Part shown: positions 38,139 to 51,051 of the stretch, in pieces
Position numbering within the stretch: position 1 is the stretch's first letter
How the letters are laid out: each line of letters opens with the position of its first letter
Assembly (NCBI GenBank): GCA_905183005.1
Contig: CAJJDO010000120.1
Span: 13,931 to 77,930 of the forward strand
DNA: 64,000 bases
Source: Paramecium pentaurelia
Lineage: Eukaryota; Ciliophora; Oligohymenophorea; Peniculida; Parameciidae
Direction of reading: 5' to 3'
Notes under the pieces: generated by a model
Database searches by the model: none
Seen by the model: only the letters and a program-made list of their open reading frames with translations
What the model was told of the DNA's origin: nothing
Translations under genes and position numbers: made by a program

Positions 38139-40537
38139 CAGCTTTTATTTGAATCGAAGTCCTAAAAACTTGAATAGTAGGCTGAGGATTACTAAAGGAC
38201 GCAATTATTCACTCCTAGGAATGGCTGGGTGTGCTTTATTTAAAGGAAGTAGTCTAAACCACCCGAGTTTTGGGTTTATTTGAAAAGTTCCCTCATTCCA
38301 TATGTCTTTAAGGATTCTCCAATTGCAGTGTTTCACCAAAGAATGTGGTATGCCATCAAATGAAATTATTTTATTGCAAGCCATTTATTTTAACAATTCT
38401 TTAAATTCTACTTCATCTAGTTCAGTAAGCTATGAAATAGGCATTGGTCTATGACTTTCTTATTGTGCTAAATTACCTAATAATGATATACAATTAGTAA
38501 AGGTATCTTAATCTGTTCAAATATTATCATTTTCATCCAAATAACAGTTAAAAATTCCTCCATCTTTCCTTTGTTAGTGTAGAATTATTGAGTTCCTTAT
38601 TGTCTTAAAAACTTCTAATAGCTATTTCTAGTTAAACTTAAAGATTAGTAATAAAATCTTCTTGATATCTTGATTTTTAATAGGTTGTATTCTTGTTCTG
38701 TTTTTGGTTATTATTCTTTTTGTAAATAGTAGCCTTTTATATTATTTATAAAGCCACGAAATTCTTAAATATCAAAATTATTTAAGAGTTTTTGGCATTG
38801 TTAACTAGCTTAAATATACCAATTCAGATTTTAGTTAGGATTAATCTTCTATTGCTTAATTTTCAAGTTAAAATTTAATTTTAAAAGCTACATAATCAGA
38901 AAGGCTAGTCCAGTATTTATTGCATCTACAATGCATTGTATTAAGGACTAAAAAATGATCAGTTTAAGATTATATTAATCTATTTTATTGCTATCTTATG
39001 AATGTTATTTCCTTATACAAAAGATCTTTAAATCCACTATAATTGAGGGATGGAGTTTTAAAATCCCCGTATATCACTATTTTTTCATTATTTCCTTAAA
39101 ATTTCTAGATACTATTATTTGAATTAAATAAATTCATTTAGATTGTGAAAGTAAATATTTACAACAATAAATTCTATGATTGGGTTCTTAATGTGAATAA
39201 TAAGGAGATCAGGTGTATTTAAATAATTTTCTTTTTAGTTATCAAAAAAGTACTTTGTCATATCTCTGCTATGAAATTGTTATAGATTCCTGCTAAAATT
39301 CCCCCCCCCCCCCCTTATCCCTATCGTTTTTTATAATNCAGCTTTTATTTGAATCGAAGTCCTAAAAACTTGAATAGTAGGCTGAGGATTACTAAAGGAC
39401 GCAATTATTCACTCCTAGGAATGGCTGGGTGTGCTTTATTTAAAGGAAGTAGTCTAAACCACCCGAGTTTTGGGTTTATTTGAAAAGTTCCCTCATTCCA
39501 TATGTCTTTAAGGATTCTCCAATTGCAGTGTTTCACCAAAGAATGTGGTATGCCATCAAATGAAATTATTTTATTGCAAGCCATTTATTTTAACAATTCT
39601 TTAAATTCTACTTCATCTAGTTCAGTAAGCTATGAAATAGGCATTGGTCTATGACTTTCTTATTGTGCTAAATTACCTAATAATGATATACAATTAGTAA
39701 AGGTATCTTAATCTGTTCAAATATTATCATTTTCATCCAAATAACAGTTAAAAATTCCTCCATCTTTCCTTTGTTAGTGTAGAATTATTGAGTTCCTTAT
39801 TGTCTTAAAAACTTCTAATAGCTATTTCTAGTTAAACTTAAAGATTAGTAATAAAATCTTCTTGATATCTTGATTTTTAATAGGTTGTATTCTTGTTCTG
39901 TTTTTGGTTATTATTCTTTTTGTAAATAGTAGCCTTTTATATTATTTATAAAGCCACGAAATTCTTAAATATCAAAATTATTTAAGAGTTTTTGGCATTG
40001 TTAACTAGCTTAAATATACCAATTCAGATTTTAGTTAGGATTAATCTTCTATTGCTTAATTTTCAAGTTAAAATTTAATTTTAAAAGCTACATAATCAGA
40101 AAGGCTAGTCCAGTATTTATTGCATCTACAATGCATTGTATTAAGGACTAAAAAATGATCAGTTTAAGATTATATTAATCTATTTTATTGCTATCTTATG
40201 AATGTTATTTCCTTATACAAAAGATCTTTAAATCCACTATAATTGAGGGATGGAGTTTTAAAATCCCCGTATATCACTATTTTTTCATTATTTCCTTAAA
40301 ATTTCTAGATACTATTATTTGAATTAAATAAATTCATTTAGATTGTGAAAGTAAATATTTACAACAATAAATTCTATGATTGGGTTCTTAATGTGAATAA
40401 TAAGGAGATCAGGTGTATTTAAATAATTTTCTTTTTAGTTATCAAAAAAGTACTTTGTCATATCTCTGCTATGAAATTGTTATAGATTCCTGCTAAAATT
40501 CCCCCCCCCCCCAATTATCCCTATCGTTTTTTATAAT
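38139..40537. repeat. Exact 1.2-kb direct duplication joined by one N (likely assembly artefact)
   Basis: 38139-39337 and 39339-40537 read the same line by line at an offset of exactly 1200 bases, with a single N at 39338. The only difference I see is in and next to a poly-C run (CCCCTTATCC versus CCAATTATCC after the Cs, at 39301-39318 and 40501-40518). The reverse-transcriptase frame continues from copy 1 to the left, and the endonuclease side continues from copy 2 to the right, so one copy suffices for a normal element. This is what an unmerged contig overlap looks like. Confidence 0.9.
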
Positions 40538-41154
40538 AGTTTTTGTATTTAACAGTATCTTATTATGCCTTATTCCTCACTTCCTAAAGGCATTATATGT
40601 ATTGAATCTCTTTAAATTTATTTGGCTTAATCGAACATACATTCCAGCAAATGATGATTAAAGATTTTAAAATCGTTTTCTGTTTTCATATATATTAATG
40701 GGTTTTATTGGTTCATTAATAATTTCAATTCCCATTATTATTTTTCTTCGGTTTAAAGCTTTTGTGATACTTATTCTTACGAGTTGTTATACCTCAGAGC
40801 TTTTAATGAATGTGAGTATTATAAGATGCTTTAGTTTTGTAAGGACCAGATTTGCAATACTCACAATATATATGACTTTCAAATTGGTTTTCAATATAAT
40901 GCTCTTTCGATAATAAAGAGCTATCATAATCCAAGTCCTATACTTCAATTTAAGATTTTTTTGATTCTGAAACCTATGTTTTTACTTCTTTCTTAATAGA
41001 TTACATAATTTATTAGCTGAGCAGTTATGATGCGGAATTAATAAAAAGGCCTTGATTTTACTGAATTTACCTTTAATTTTTATTGCTTTAGTTTTGAGAT
41101 CTTCGATTGTTTTGAAACTGGACTTATTTCCTCTTAAGTATGAAAAATTATTTA

Positions 41155-41691
41155 TCACATAATATATGCTTATTTGTTATTACCTTCCTTTACCATAGGT
41201 TTTTTTTGTTTAGTCCAACCATTAAAGATGAATAGCTTAACTTAGTCAATTCTTGTTATTAATTCTAGCATTTTTCTATCTACTTTATTATTGTTTTATT
41301 TTTTTTATAACAACTACTCTTCTTCAGAATTGTCACAAATTAGATTAAGCTTAGAATGAATTTTTTCCTTCAGTTAAGTAGTGATTATATGTAGTTAGGA
41401 GACTATAACCTGATAAATGGTCTGATGATTTTAGACTTCATCTTCCTCTGATTCACTTTATTCATAAGCTTTATCAAGTACTTAAAGTTTCTCCTGCAAT
41501 TCGGTAATTTATTTAAATAAAAGATCGAATGGTTTCGAGAGCATTTATATAAGCCCTCCAGTTGATTGAGTTATCATGATCATAGCATTTCTAGTATTTT
41601 CTTCCTAGATAGTCTATGCTAGAGTATTGGCCTAATTTAAAGCTTATATGATTTGTGCTTTTGAGGAATAATTCTTATGGTTTTTTTTCAT
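41155..41691 (-). CDS. Retrotransposon ORF1-like coiled-coil protein (178 aa)
   Basis: ATG 41691-41689 to TGA 41157-41155, open throughout. The product is rich in Gln, Glu and Ala with heptad-like spacing (AQIIQALNQANTLAQTIQEE, then KQITELQEKLQVLDKAYEQS). It sits immediately upstream of the finger, endonuclease and RT pieces on the same strand, as ORF1 does in LINEs. Coding-like sequence continues beyond the stop (YLRGNKSSFKTIEDLKTKA), so this may be the N-terminal half of a longer ORF1 cut by a TGA. Nucleic-acid binding is inferred from position only. Confidence 0.5.
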
Positions 41692-44194
41692 CAACTTGTT
41701 GGTTCATTCCCACAATTAAAATTTAATTTAAATGTATAAGTAATTAAAATTACTTTGAAATCTTGTTAATTTTATTTTTCAAAGATTTAGTTAATAATCA
41801 GGATTTATAGAAATAGAAAAATAACTATAAGATAATGTTAGCAGCTTAATTTAATTTGACTAATAGATTAAGTTTAATAGAAGATTAAAAAGGTTAAATA
41901 AAAACTTTCAAAATAATGTGTTAGAAAGAAAATATGAAAATGATGAAATCGGAATAATTTAAAATTTGTAAAGAGAGGCACATTCAATTTAAAATGAAAT
42001 TTAACATCAATATTTAATAAAGGATCGATTTAATCTAGTTAAATTTTATTCAATGAAGAGAAAAAATTAAATTTTGAAGGCTCTTTCGATTCAGATATAG
42101 TGATAATCTTATTAGAGTATAAGATAAAATAGAATTACAGAAGAGTTTAAAAGAGATGCACTAAAGATGAACCATTTATGTTATTTAGCTCAAAGAAAAA
42201 TAGCGTTATCTGAAAGGAAACAAAGCAAATAATAACTTGCTAAAAGAAAAACCAATCAAATTCAAAAGACATAGAAATTAAAGAAATACCATAAATAAAA
42301 AATATTAGAAAATATGATATAACATGAAGAATCAATAAATTTTTACGGAGCCATGAGAAATTAAATATATTTATTTATTACTCAAAAAAATTTTTTGTGA
42401 TAAAAAGGATGGCTTTCGGTTTATCCGAACATAAATGTTTAGGTGTATTAAAAAAAATAATTCCTTCCCACCTTTTATAATTTAAATATCGAATATAATT
42501 GCTAACTCATACTCAACCTAGGTGAATCAATAAAGCAAATACAAATTTACAGTCTTTTGTTTGATATTTTCGAAACAAACTATCTTTTGCTTTAATTTTT
42601 TTCTGACTAAATCAATGCAGAAACATTAATCATAGGAATTAAATTTTAATATAAAAAATAAATATTCTTAATTTTTGATTATAATTTAATATATATGGAA
42701 TAATTACAAAATAAGGTTGGAGTTAGTTTAAAAAATTTCTACATTTTTTGATCAAAAGTTTGAATTTCCTTCAAATGTTCTTTAGTAACATTTTCTATTT
42801 ATTACTTGTTTCTCTAGATTGATGCAATCTTATTTTTTACTCAAATTAAAGTTGTTTTTTTTTAATTAAAAAAATCCTTTGACAATATTTTAACATTTTT
42901 AAAATCTAACTTTTTTATCAACCTATTATTCCTTTGTTATTTTATTGTATTTGCTATGAGATAAAATCTATCAGGTCAAATGCTTAACTACCATACCTTT
43001 TAAATAACCAATTATCTTGATCTAAAGTCTTTAACACATAAACTAACAATAGTTTATCTAGTTGATGTTTAGAATCGAATCCTCGCATCTGCCATTCTTC
43101 TAGCGATATTTAGCAAACTTGTTCAAGGACTAAGACTGTTTAACTTATTGTAGAAGTACATTAATTTTGACTTCAGTTATTTTTGGGCCATAGTAATTTT
43201 CAAATAAAACTTTCAATAAATAGGCTGCAGTTATAACTGAAGAAGGGAATTTAGGTAAGTATTTCCTTTACTTTATAAACTAAAATATGTAGAATCTAGA
43301 GAAAGGCATTAGCATCATTTCTTTAAATTTCAATGATTTATTATTCCTCTTCTAAAAAGTTTGACACAAAAATGCTGATGAAATTTTTCTTTTTCAATAA
43401 TTTAAGATAAAAATTGGCTTTTCTATTATTTATTAAGAAAACACGTCAGCCATAGCACCGTCGTGATTTATTTAAAGGGAGAAACATAAAAATTCAGTTT
43501 AAATAACAAGAGTAACATAATGGTTGGTAATTAAAAGCGGCTCAAATTCAAATCATAATCTTTTTAACGCTAAAAATTTTAGCGATGAATTAAAAAAAGA
43601 GTTTACTTAAAAACGCTTATCTCTTTTTTAATTTTGTGAATTATTAAACTCTTAAAACCTTTTTCTTATTTTAAAACATATATTTTCAATATGAGGTTAT
43701 AAATTTCATCACTGAGATTTTGGATACTTAATAAAACATTAAAAACTTAAAATTGGAAATGAATCGTTTTTAGGATATATATCAAGATTTAGCCACAAGC
43801 AATCTAGCCTAAAAAGCATTTCAAATAATCTTTAGAACATTTAGGTTCAGTGAATTGTATAATTTCTGTATTGGTTTAAATAGGTTTATTTGTTATTAGA
43901 TTATTTAAGAAATTGGAGGGGCGTTTTTATTTTAGAAATTTATTGGTAAATCAGGCTCATTTATTTTGAATATTTGAATCTCTTAGTAAGTTTAACTCTG
44001 GAATTATTCTTTTCTTTGAAGGGTTTTGATTTTATCAAGTTTTTTTTTGATTCGCATATTTCAATTTCCATTCTGATAAAAAACCAAATTCATCATCAAT
44101 TTTATTTTGAAAAAGGTATATAGTTTATATCAAATATTAACTCCTTCCCCTATTTGATTTATTAATATCCTTTATAATGTTAAAAATTAGGATC
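41692..44194. other. AT-rich stretch with possible coding debris
   Basis: Around 41860-42310 the plus strand shows Lys/Gln/Glu-rich, coiled-coil-like segments (for example NLIRVQDKIELQKSLKEMHQ) broken by TGA in several frames; no family can be named. The rest has no recognisable gene. Slightly GC-richer patches near 43080-43110 and 43440-43560 were checked for tRNA and rejected. Confidence 0.35.
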
Positions 44195-44640
44195 ATTAGG
44201 TGATAACCCAGTTGGTTTCCTAAACACTTTTAAATCCCTTACATCAGCAAATACTTTGGATTTTATACTTATTCAGAATACAACAATACCTTGATATCAT
44301 CTTCATTTAAACCAAAATATCTTGATGTTCTTCTAAATAAAGACCTAATCTCTTCCTAGAGCTTGAAAATCAGGTTTTTCTGTCTTTATTTTCATGTATT
44401 ACTATAACGCTTGCAGTATAAATTTTGATAAAATATAACTCAAAAATTATTAAATATGTTAAATTTTTAAATTTCATCCAATTTAAGGAATCTTCTATTA
44501 AGAGCATTACACTCATTCCAATCTTGAAAGTAAACATAAATATCCATAAATGTATCAAATTATGTCTTTTAATAGATTTATTATTATATATTGCATCTAC
44601 TCTTCCAACCAAGTTTGCAGCAGTAATAATTGCTAGAGGA
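44195..44640 (-). pseudogene. Unidentified coding-like fragment
   Basis: Minus-strand frames give a segment with two hydrophobic stretches (LIHLWIFMFTFKIGMSVMLL and LTYLIIFELYFIKIYTASVI) that stops at TGA near 44370. A neighbouring frame then reads SLFRRTSRYFGLNEDDIKVL and QNPKYLLMQGIQKCLGNQLG. Composition is more protein-like than chance, but the two parts are in different frames and I recognise no family. Confidence 0.25.
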
Positions 44641-45551
44641 TCGATCTCTTTTTTTTAAGTCCTAATTATCATCAAAATAAGTGATTGATTTTAAATTATG
44701 ATCTTTTCATTAAGATTTACTTTTATTAACTTCATTAATAAATTGATTGATAATTAATACATTTCTCCCTTAGCTCATCTGAAATTAAATTGCTGATATC
44801 AATTTGGTTATTTTTCAAACTAATTTAAAATATTTTTTTATAATATAGTGATAAATGAAGAATAGAATTATTAAAGTTTGGCTAATTGTATTCGTATACG
44901 TAAAAATTTTTTATTCTATAATAGAGAGTTTAGATTAATTCAATCATGATTATTAATGAAAATATTTATTATAAAGTATAAATACAAGATTATTTAGATA
45001 AAAAATCTTATGAAACTCATGAACTTATCTAGAAATTTTATTTTAATATTGTGAAACTTCGAAATCCATTACATATGCATTCTATTTATTCTAAATAACT
45101 TTGTTATTAAATTTTTCCTTCTTAATTTTCCAATATAAGTCAAAAAAGCTGATAGTATTGCATGATTCATAAAATTTAATATGATTAAAATCACTTAAAA
45201 CATTTCGAATTTATTTATAAAACTAAAAGCATAGACATTATGAAAATATAAGATTGTATATTTTGTCACTTATTTTTATTTTTTGAGGAGTTATTGAATG
45301 TTATATTCTCTATATTTTATTTTGATTAAATATCTGAAATAAAATACATGTAATTAAGAGAATTGAGAAGTCAAATTGATATTTGTTTTATAATTTTATT
45401 CTAACTTGGATTAAAAATCTGTTCAATATTACAGCATTAAACTTTTATTCCATTCAAATTTTCTTCTCTTTATTTTAATATTAATGATATGAATTTAAGT
45501 TTCTAATATTATGTTAAAATTTTTAATTAATTAATTAATTAATATTCATAA
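44641..45551. other. AT-rich spacer, no gene seen
   Basis: Contains a short ATTA microsatellite-like run near 45525-45545, directly before the next coding start. No gene recognised. Confidence 0.5.
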
Positions 45552-46240
45552 ATGATTTAATCAAAAATGATAGAAAAAGAAGAAGATCTTTTTTGTTCTT
45601 AATAACATAGGCTTCCAGTGCTAATGATTGCTTGTGATAATAAACTTAAGAAAAATGAAAGACTAATGTGCTAACTATGTATGGAAAATTTAGAATAAAA
45701 ACCAGAAGTAATAGCTTTTAAGAAGACATTGGAAAGTATTGAAAGAAATCAAATGTAAAAGAAAGAATTTATTGAGAATTTGTTAATTACTAATATCAAA
45801 GACATTTAATAGCTCTAAAATGTTCTTCATCAATTAAAATTTGATGTTGTTCAAAAATTGGATTATTTGATTGGTAATGCAGATGAATGGATCAAACAAA
45901 TTAAGTTATGGGGAGTATGAACAATAATTTTACACTACAGTATTGCTTTCTCATTTCTCAACTGAATTTTCGCATATTCAAGAATATACAGTTAAAAAAT
46001 CAAAGATATTCAGGATAATGAACTAAATATATTCTTGGCATATTAATTTGATCAACTATTCAAATTAGTTAGTTCATCTATACCAAATAAATTAATTAAT
46101 AGCCTGAATTATTCAGGGATATGATTCTATTATGTAAAAAAAAATTAAACCTTTTAAAATTATCCTAGGTTTGGATTTAGAAAATTGGAGGATTCTTTTA
46201 GCATTAGTGATTTGAGTAGATTTCTCTGATTTTCCCTAAC
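45552..46240 (+). pseudogene. Zinc-finger/coiled-coil gene, truncated and broken
   Basis: ATG 45552 opens a frame of about 120 codons with the finger C15-x3-H19 and C40-x2-C43, matching the spacing in the WD40 protein at 53588-55267 (C15-x3-H19, C41-x2-C44), then a Gln/Lys/Glu-rich coiled coil ending DEWIKQIKLWG. A 26-nt GT...CAG intron is possible at 45915-45940, but the following exon meets TGA at 46019-46021. Further family-like pieces (YYVKKNQTFQNYPRFGFRKL then EDSFSISD, near 46130-46220) lie beyond TGA codons. The C-terminal repeat domain expected in this family is absent. Confidence 0.6.
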
Positions 46241-48250
46241 TGTTTCCCTTAATTTTTGAATTAATAATTACAGGTTATTAACTTAGTGTGAATTTAGGCC
46301 AGATTATCCTTTCTACATAAAAATAAAATAAAGCTTTTTTCTAGTTTAAATCTAAAGATTTTTTAGAAAATCCTAAAATTTTGAAAGCTACTGTTAAATT
46401 GTATAAGAATTGAGAAATAAATAAGGGAAAATAAGTCTCACATTAGATTATAGCTTGCAAAATTGGCATAGAATCGAATATATTTTATAGAAATTGGTAG
46501 CCATCGAATGGTGAATTTGTATAAATACATTTAACTTCAAAATTTACATAAAGTATACACTTGGTAAATTTTCACATACGTATTGAATTTAAATAATAAT
46601 TTTGGAAAAAAAAATTTCATTTTTGTGCACAAGTATTAATTTTGAAATTATTAGGATAAGGATTATTTGAAAAATGAAGGAGCTTAAATATCATCAATAA
46701 AAAAATTCATTAGTTGTTTTTTTTTTGCTTTACAATTAAACAGATAGCTCTTTATAAATTTAAAGGTTTATTTTCTTACTTGTTTTAAAACTCTTTAAAA
46801 CCTTTTAGCATTTTCCTTCCAAGATGAAATATCAAAAATTATAATATCAGGTTTTCAATTATTTAATGACAAAAGTCATCTGCTAAAGATTATTTTTATA
46901 AAAAATAAAACACTAATATGAGTTTAGGATTTTAAGACTTAATTTCTGATTGCATAAATTTTGGCATATATAACTTAATAAAATAAAATTTTATTTTATT
47001 ACTTTAATTAAGCTTAATCTCTTTTTTCGATAAGCTTGACTTAATAGTTAAGTGAAAAATCTAAGACGACGTCTGATTCATCAAAACAAAAAGATAAAAG
47101 AGAAATATTCAAATGATCCTTCTAAAAAGGTTTTCTGTTAATTTCAGTTAGGCTATCAGTTCCCATTAACAATTAAGTACTTAATCCCCATATTTCCTAA
47201 TAGTCTCTGTTGGTTGGTCCATAGAGGCTATAGAAAATTTTATGCTATTAAATTATCTTTTTTTTGCTTTTCATCTTCATTTTCAGAATGCTAACTTTTA
47301 GATTTTTATTAGAATTATTAATCTTTTCCACCAAAGTCGAATTATATCAAATTTTTCTGTTAATTATGTTTCTAAACTTGTCCCTTGATCCAAAAATTGC
47401 ACCAACAAATGACTAATTAGATCCATTAACTTAATTTGTAATAGAAATATTATTATACCTAAGAAATTAGTGATTAAATTTTTTTAAAATGCTAGAAATT
47501 GTTTTGCATTCTAAAATGCATTTAACTTAATTTTAAGCATTAGCATTTGTATATTATTTTATACTTTAAATTTCTATTGAGAAATCAAAACAATATTTTG
47601 AATAAATTTGCTGGACAATATTATTAGATAATTAAAAGTTGAGGTTTAATGCGAGAAGATTGAAGTATTCTTAAACATTAAATATATTCATATTTTTTAT
47701 TATATTTAGTTGTTACATGTAGCTTTTGGATTTTTAATATATTATTGTTCATTAAAATAAGTAGTGTTTTTGTTTCTCTTGCAATAATTATTTATTACGA
47801 ATATATAACTATCCTTTTTTTCAATTTCCCACTCCTCAAATTCAACCATCTAGAAATCTAGTCATGTATTGCCTTATTTTCTTCATTCATTTGACTCAAA
47901 TAGTTTATATTATAAAACTGATCATTATTTTTGAGGAAGTCTTTAATAGTTTTTAATTTAAGTCAAAGCCTAGATAAGAAATAAATATTCGCTAGATAGA
48001 GAGAGAAAAAAATAATTAATCAATTATATAGAGTAATAATTAACAATTTCAATATCCACAGTATGATGATTTATTCTTTACTAAATGAGTTTAGCAAAAA
48101 AATTTCGAATTTGTGCCTCACTTGAAGAATGAAATTAAATAAAATAAAAACAATTTTGGTCATTTCTAAACATAAAAGCAGCAAATGTTCATTTTTTTGA
48201 GAAAAGATTGTAAATATATTCATAATTATTTAAGAATTTATTGAAAAAAA
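46241..48250. other. AT-rich stretch; weak protein-kinase-like debris
   Basis: Mostly featureless. On the minus strand at about 47030-47340 two frames give FDFGGKDQQFQQKSKSQHSE and SLYGPTNRDYQEIWGLSTQL, loosely reminiscent of a kinase DFG motif followed by the region after the activation loop. Frames change between them and no other kinase subdomain is seen, so this is a weak suggestion only. Confidence 0.25.
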
Positions 48251-51051
48251 ATGAAGAGCACAAATTAAAATAAAGGCAACTTTTTTGAGATTTTAGCCAA
48301 AATTAAAGATATTGATGAAAAAATACTCGATTTGATAATTGAAATATTTAAAAAAGAAAAAATTTCAAATTGTCTTGAATTTCTTTAAAATGTTGACATT
48401 TAATAATTTTAAAGCTTATACATCGAAAAGAATAAGGAGATAAATGTTGAAAATAATGACAATTAGAAAATTACTTGTGCTATCCAATAAATTAAAATAC
48501 ATGATTTTAATCTATAAAATTATTCATCAGATATCTACAAAGAAAGTAAACAATATATAATAAATAAAATATCTAAAGAAAAAAAGATTATAGAGTTTTT
48601 GAAATTTCTAATTCGCCTCACAACTTTTGATACGTAGTTCATATAATGTGGATCTAATTCTCTAAACTTATTAGTTGAAATGAAGGTTGATTTAACTAAT
48701 CAATGTTTTGAAAACATTAAAATTAAAAATACTTATTTGGTGGGAGCTAATTTTTTTGGATGCAATTTGAGTGGATCTGAACTTGATAATGTAGATATAA
48801 GCGGAATTAATTTGAATGGAGCTCAATTATTTAATTGCCAATGGAAAAATCTAAAATTACATGAGCTACTTCGACTGGATGGTCATATTAGTAGTGTTAA
48901 TTCAATATGCTTCTCTCCTGATGGTACTGTAATAGCATCTGGTAGTGATGATAAGTCTATTTGTTTGTGGAATTATAAGACAGGAAAACAAATATCTAAA
49001 TTATCTGGTCATAATCTTTAAGTCAATTCAGTATGCTTCTCTCCTGATGGTACTGTATTAGCATCTGGTAGTGATGATAAGTCTATCATTATATGGAATT
49101 TTAAGACAAGACAGCAAATATGTAAATTATGTGTTCAAAGCAAGATCAATTCAATATCCTACTCTCCTGATGGTGCTACATTAGCCAATGGTTGTAGTGA
49201 TAAGACGATGGGATTTTGGGATGTTAAGACAAGAAAAAAAAAATTTTTAATAAGTGGTCATAGCAATTAAGTCCTATCAGTATGTTTCTCTCCTGATAGT
49301 TCTACTTTGGCATCTAGTAGTGGAAGTTCTTATAGTAATGCAGATAATTCTATCAGTTTATGGAATGTTAAAACAGGATAATTAATTTCTAAATTGAATG
49401 GTCATGATTATTAAGTAAATACAGTAAGCTTCTCTCCTGATGGTACTATATTAGCATCTTGTAGTTCAGATTGCTCAATCTATTAATGGGATATTAAGGC
49501 AGGACTAGATTTAGCTAGATTATATGGTCATTCAAAAGAAATAAAAACTGTATGTTTCTAACCTGATGGGACTACATTAGCATCTGGTAGTGATGATTAG
49601 TCTATCATTTTATGGGATGTTAAAACAGGACAATAAATAGTTAAATTGATAGGTCACACTAAAGTTGTCAATTCAGTATGCTTCTCTCCTGATGGCACTA
49701 TAATAGCATCTGGTAGTTAGGATAGCTATATCCATTTATGGGATGTTTAGTAAGGAAAATAAAAACGTAAATTGGATGGTCATAGTAAATGGGTTGAATC
49801 AGTAACCTTTTCTCCTGATGGTACCAAATTAGCTTCCAGTAGTACAGATAACTCAATCTGTTTATGGGATGCAAAGACAGGATAATTAATTACTATATTT
49901 GAGGGTCATGGTAAAGGAGTCAATTCAATATCTATCTCTCCTGATGGAACTAAATTAGCATCTGGTAGTGATGATAAGTCTATCATAATATGGGATGTTA
50001 ATTCAGGATAATAAATAATCAAATTAGAAGGTCATAATAGTAGTATCAATTCAGTATTCATCTCTCCTGATGGGATTACATTAGCATCAGGTAGTGATGA
50101 TAAGTCTATCATTATATGGGATGTTAATTCAGGATAATAAATAATAAAATTAGAAGGTCATAGAAGGTTTGTCAAGTCAGTATCCATCTCTCCTGATGGG
50201 ATTACATTAGCATCAGGTAGTAGCGATAAGTCTGTGATTTTGTGGAATTGCAAAACAGGATAATAAAAATTTAAATTAGATGGTCATAGTGATTATGTTA
50301 GATCAGTATGCTTTTCTCCTGACGGAACTATATTAGCATCAGGTAGTAGCGATTACTCTATTCGTTTATGGAATGTTGAAACAGGACAATAAATAGCGAA
50401 ATTAGATGGTCATTCATTTGTAGTCGAATCTGTATGTTTCTCTCCTGATGGAACTAGATTAGCATCTGGTAGTCGCGATTACTCTATTCGTTTATGGAAT
50501 GTTGAAACAGGACAATAAATAGCAAAATTAGATGGTCATTTATTTGTAGTCACATCTGTATGCTTCTCTCCTGATGGAACTAGATTAGCATCTGGTAGTT
50601 TAGATAACTCTATTCGTTTATGGAATGTTTAAACAGCACAATAAATGTCTAAATTAAAGGGTCATCGTAACAATCCCACATCTTTATGTTTTTATGTTGA
50701 TAGGACGAAATTAGAATTTTTTTTTTCTGATAATTCCATTTGTTTATGGGATGAAGAGACAGGAAAAGAAATTAAATCTACTGAAAAACGGTATGCCGAT
50801 GTTTTGGCTTAATTTAAAACAACTTATTAAAACCTATCTTTTTCAGATGGTAATATATATTTTAATAAAATTTAGTTACCACTAATTAAACAGTTCTACT
50901 TATATCTCAATAGCCAATATTTTAAGCATAAGGAAGCTTAATTATGAAAGGAGAATTTATGAATTATTAAGGTGTAGATTTACTATAATTATTCAAATCA
51001 AAAGGAGGTATTATTTTAGAAAGTTCAACAGAATTTAATTTAAAAAAATGA
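48251..51051 (+). CDS. Pentapeptide-WD40 repeat protein, paralogue 4 (924 aa)
   Basis: Start ATG 48251, stop TGA 51049-51051, one 26-nt intron at 50850-50875 (GT...TAG, phase 1). I read the full frame without an internal TGA. Residues 1-143 are the helical N-terminal region; MKVDLTNQCFENI starts at residue 144, followed by NTYLVGANFFGCNLSGSELD and NVDISGINLNGA. About 15 WD40 repeats follow, one more than in the other three; the fourth carries a short Ser-rich insertion and the last is degenerate (LCFYVDRTKLEFFFSDN). The post-intron module reads PIFQAQGSLIMKGEFMNYQG then LFKSKGGIILESS. Repeats around 50330-50620 are almost identical, indicating recent duplication. The most diverged member. Confidence 0.92.

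Larger units (their letters stand above)
37200..41691 (-). mobile_element. Decayed LINE-type (non-LTR) retrotransposon
   Basis: Read right to left: a coiled-coil ORF1 (41691-41155); a C2H2-like finger CEYCKSGPYKTKASYNTHIH near 40860; an endonuclease start IICWNVCSIKPNKFKEIQY near 40650; an endonuclease-type KIVIYGDFKTPSLNYSG; then reverse-transcriptase blocks LRPLVILSLLFKFLGL and QTGFIDGLGTQ, motif A FIDFSSAYNMIS, and motif B GVLQGSPILDP near 37840. No catalytic YADD-type motif C was found, and TGA codons and frameshifts interrupt ORF2, so the copy is dead. Order ORF1-EN-RT identifies a LINE (L1/Tx1-like layout). Exact ends and target-site duplications were not found. The interval contains the artefactual duplication listed separately, so its true length is about 3.3 kb. 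Confidence 0.8.

Noticed and set aside
43020..43150. tRNA-like segment on the minus strand (GATTCGATTC resembling a T loop)
   Set aside because: The flanking bases do not form a 5-bp T stem, and no D arm or anticodon stem could be placed.
43515..43570. tRNA-like TAATGGTTGGTA and TCAAATTCAAATC pieces
   Set aside because: Spacing and stems do not fit a cloverleaf; no acceptor pairing found.
47030..47340. Protein kinase gene (FDFGGK)
   Set aside because: Only one DFG-like motif and one possible downstream block are visible, in different frames; mentioned as debris, not called.
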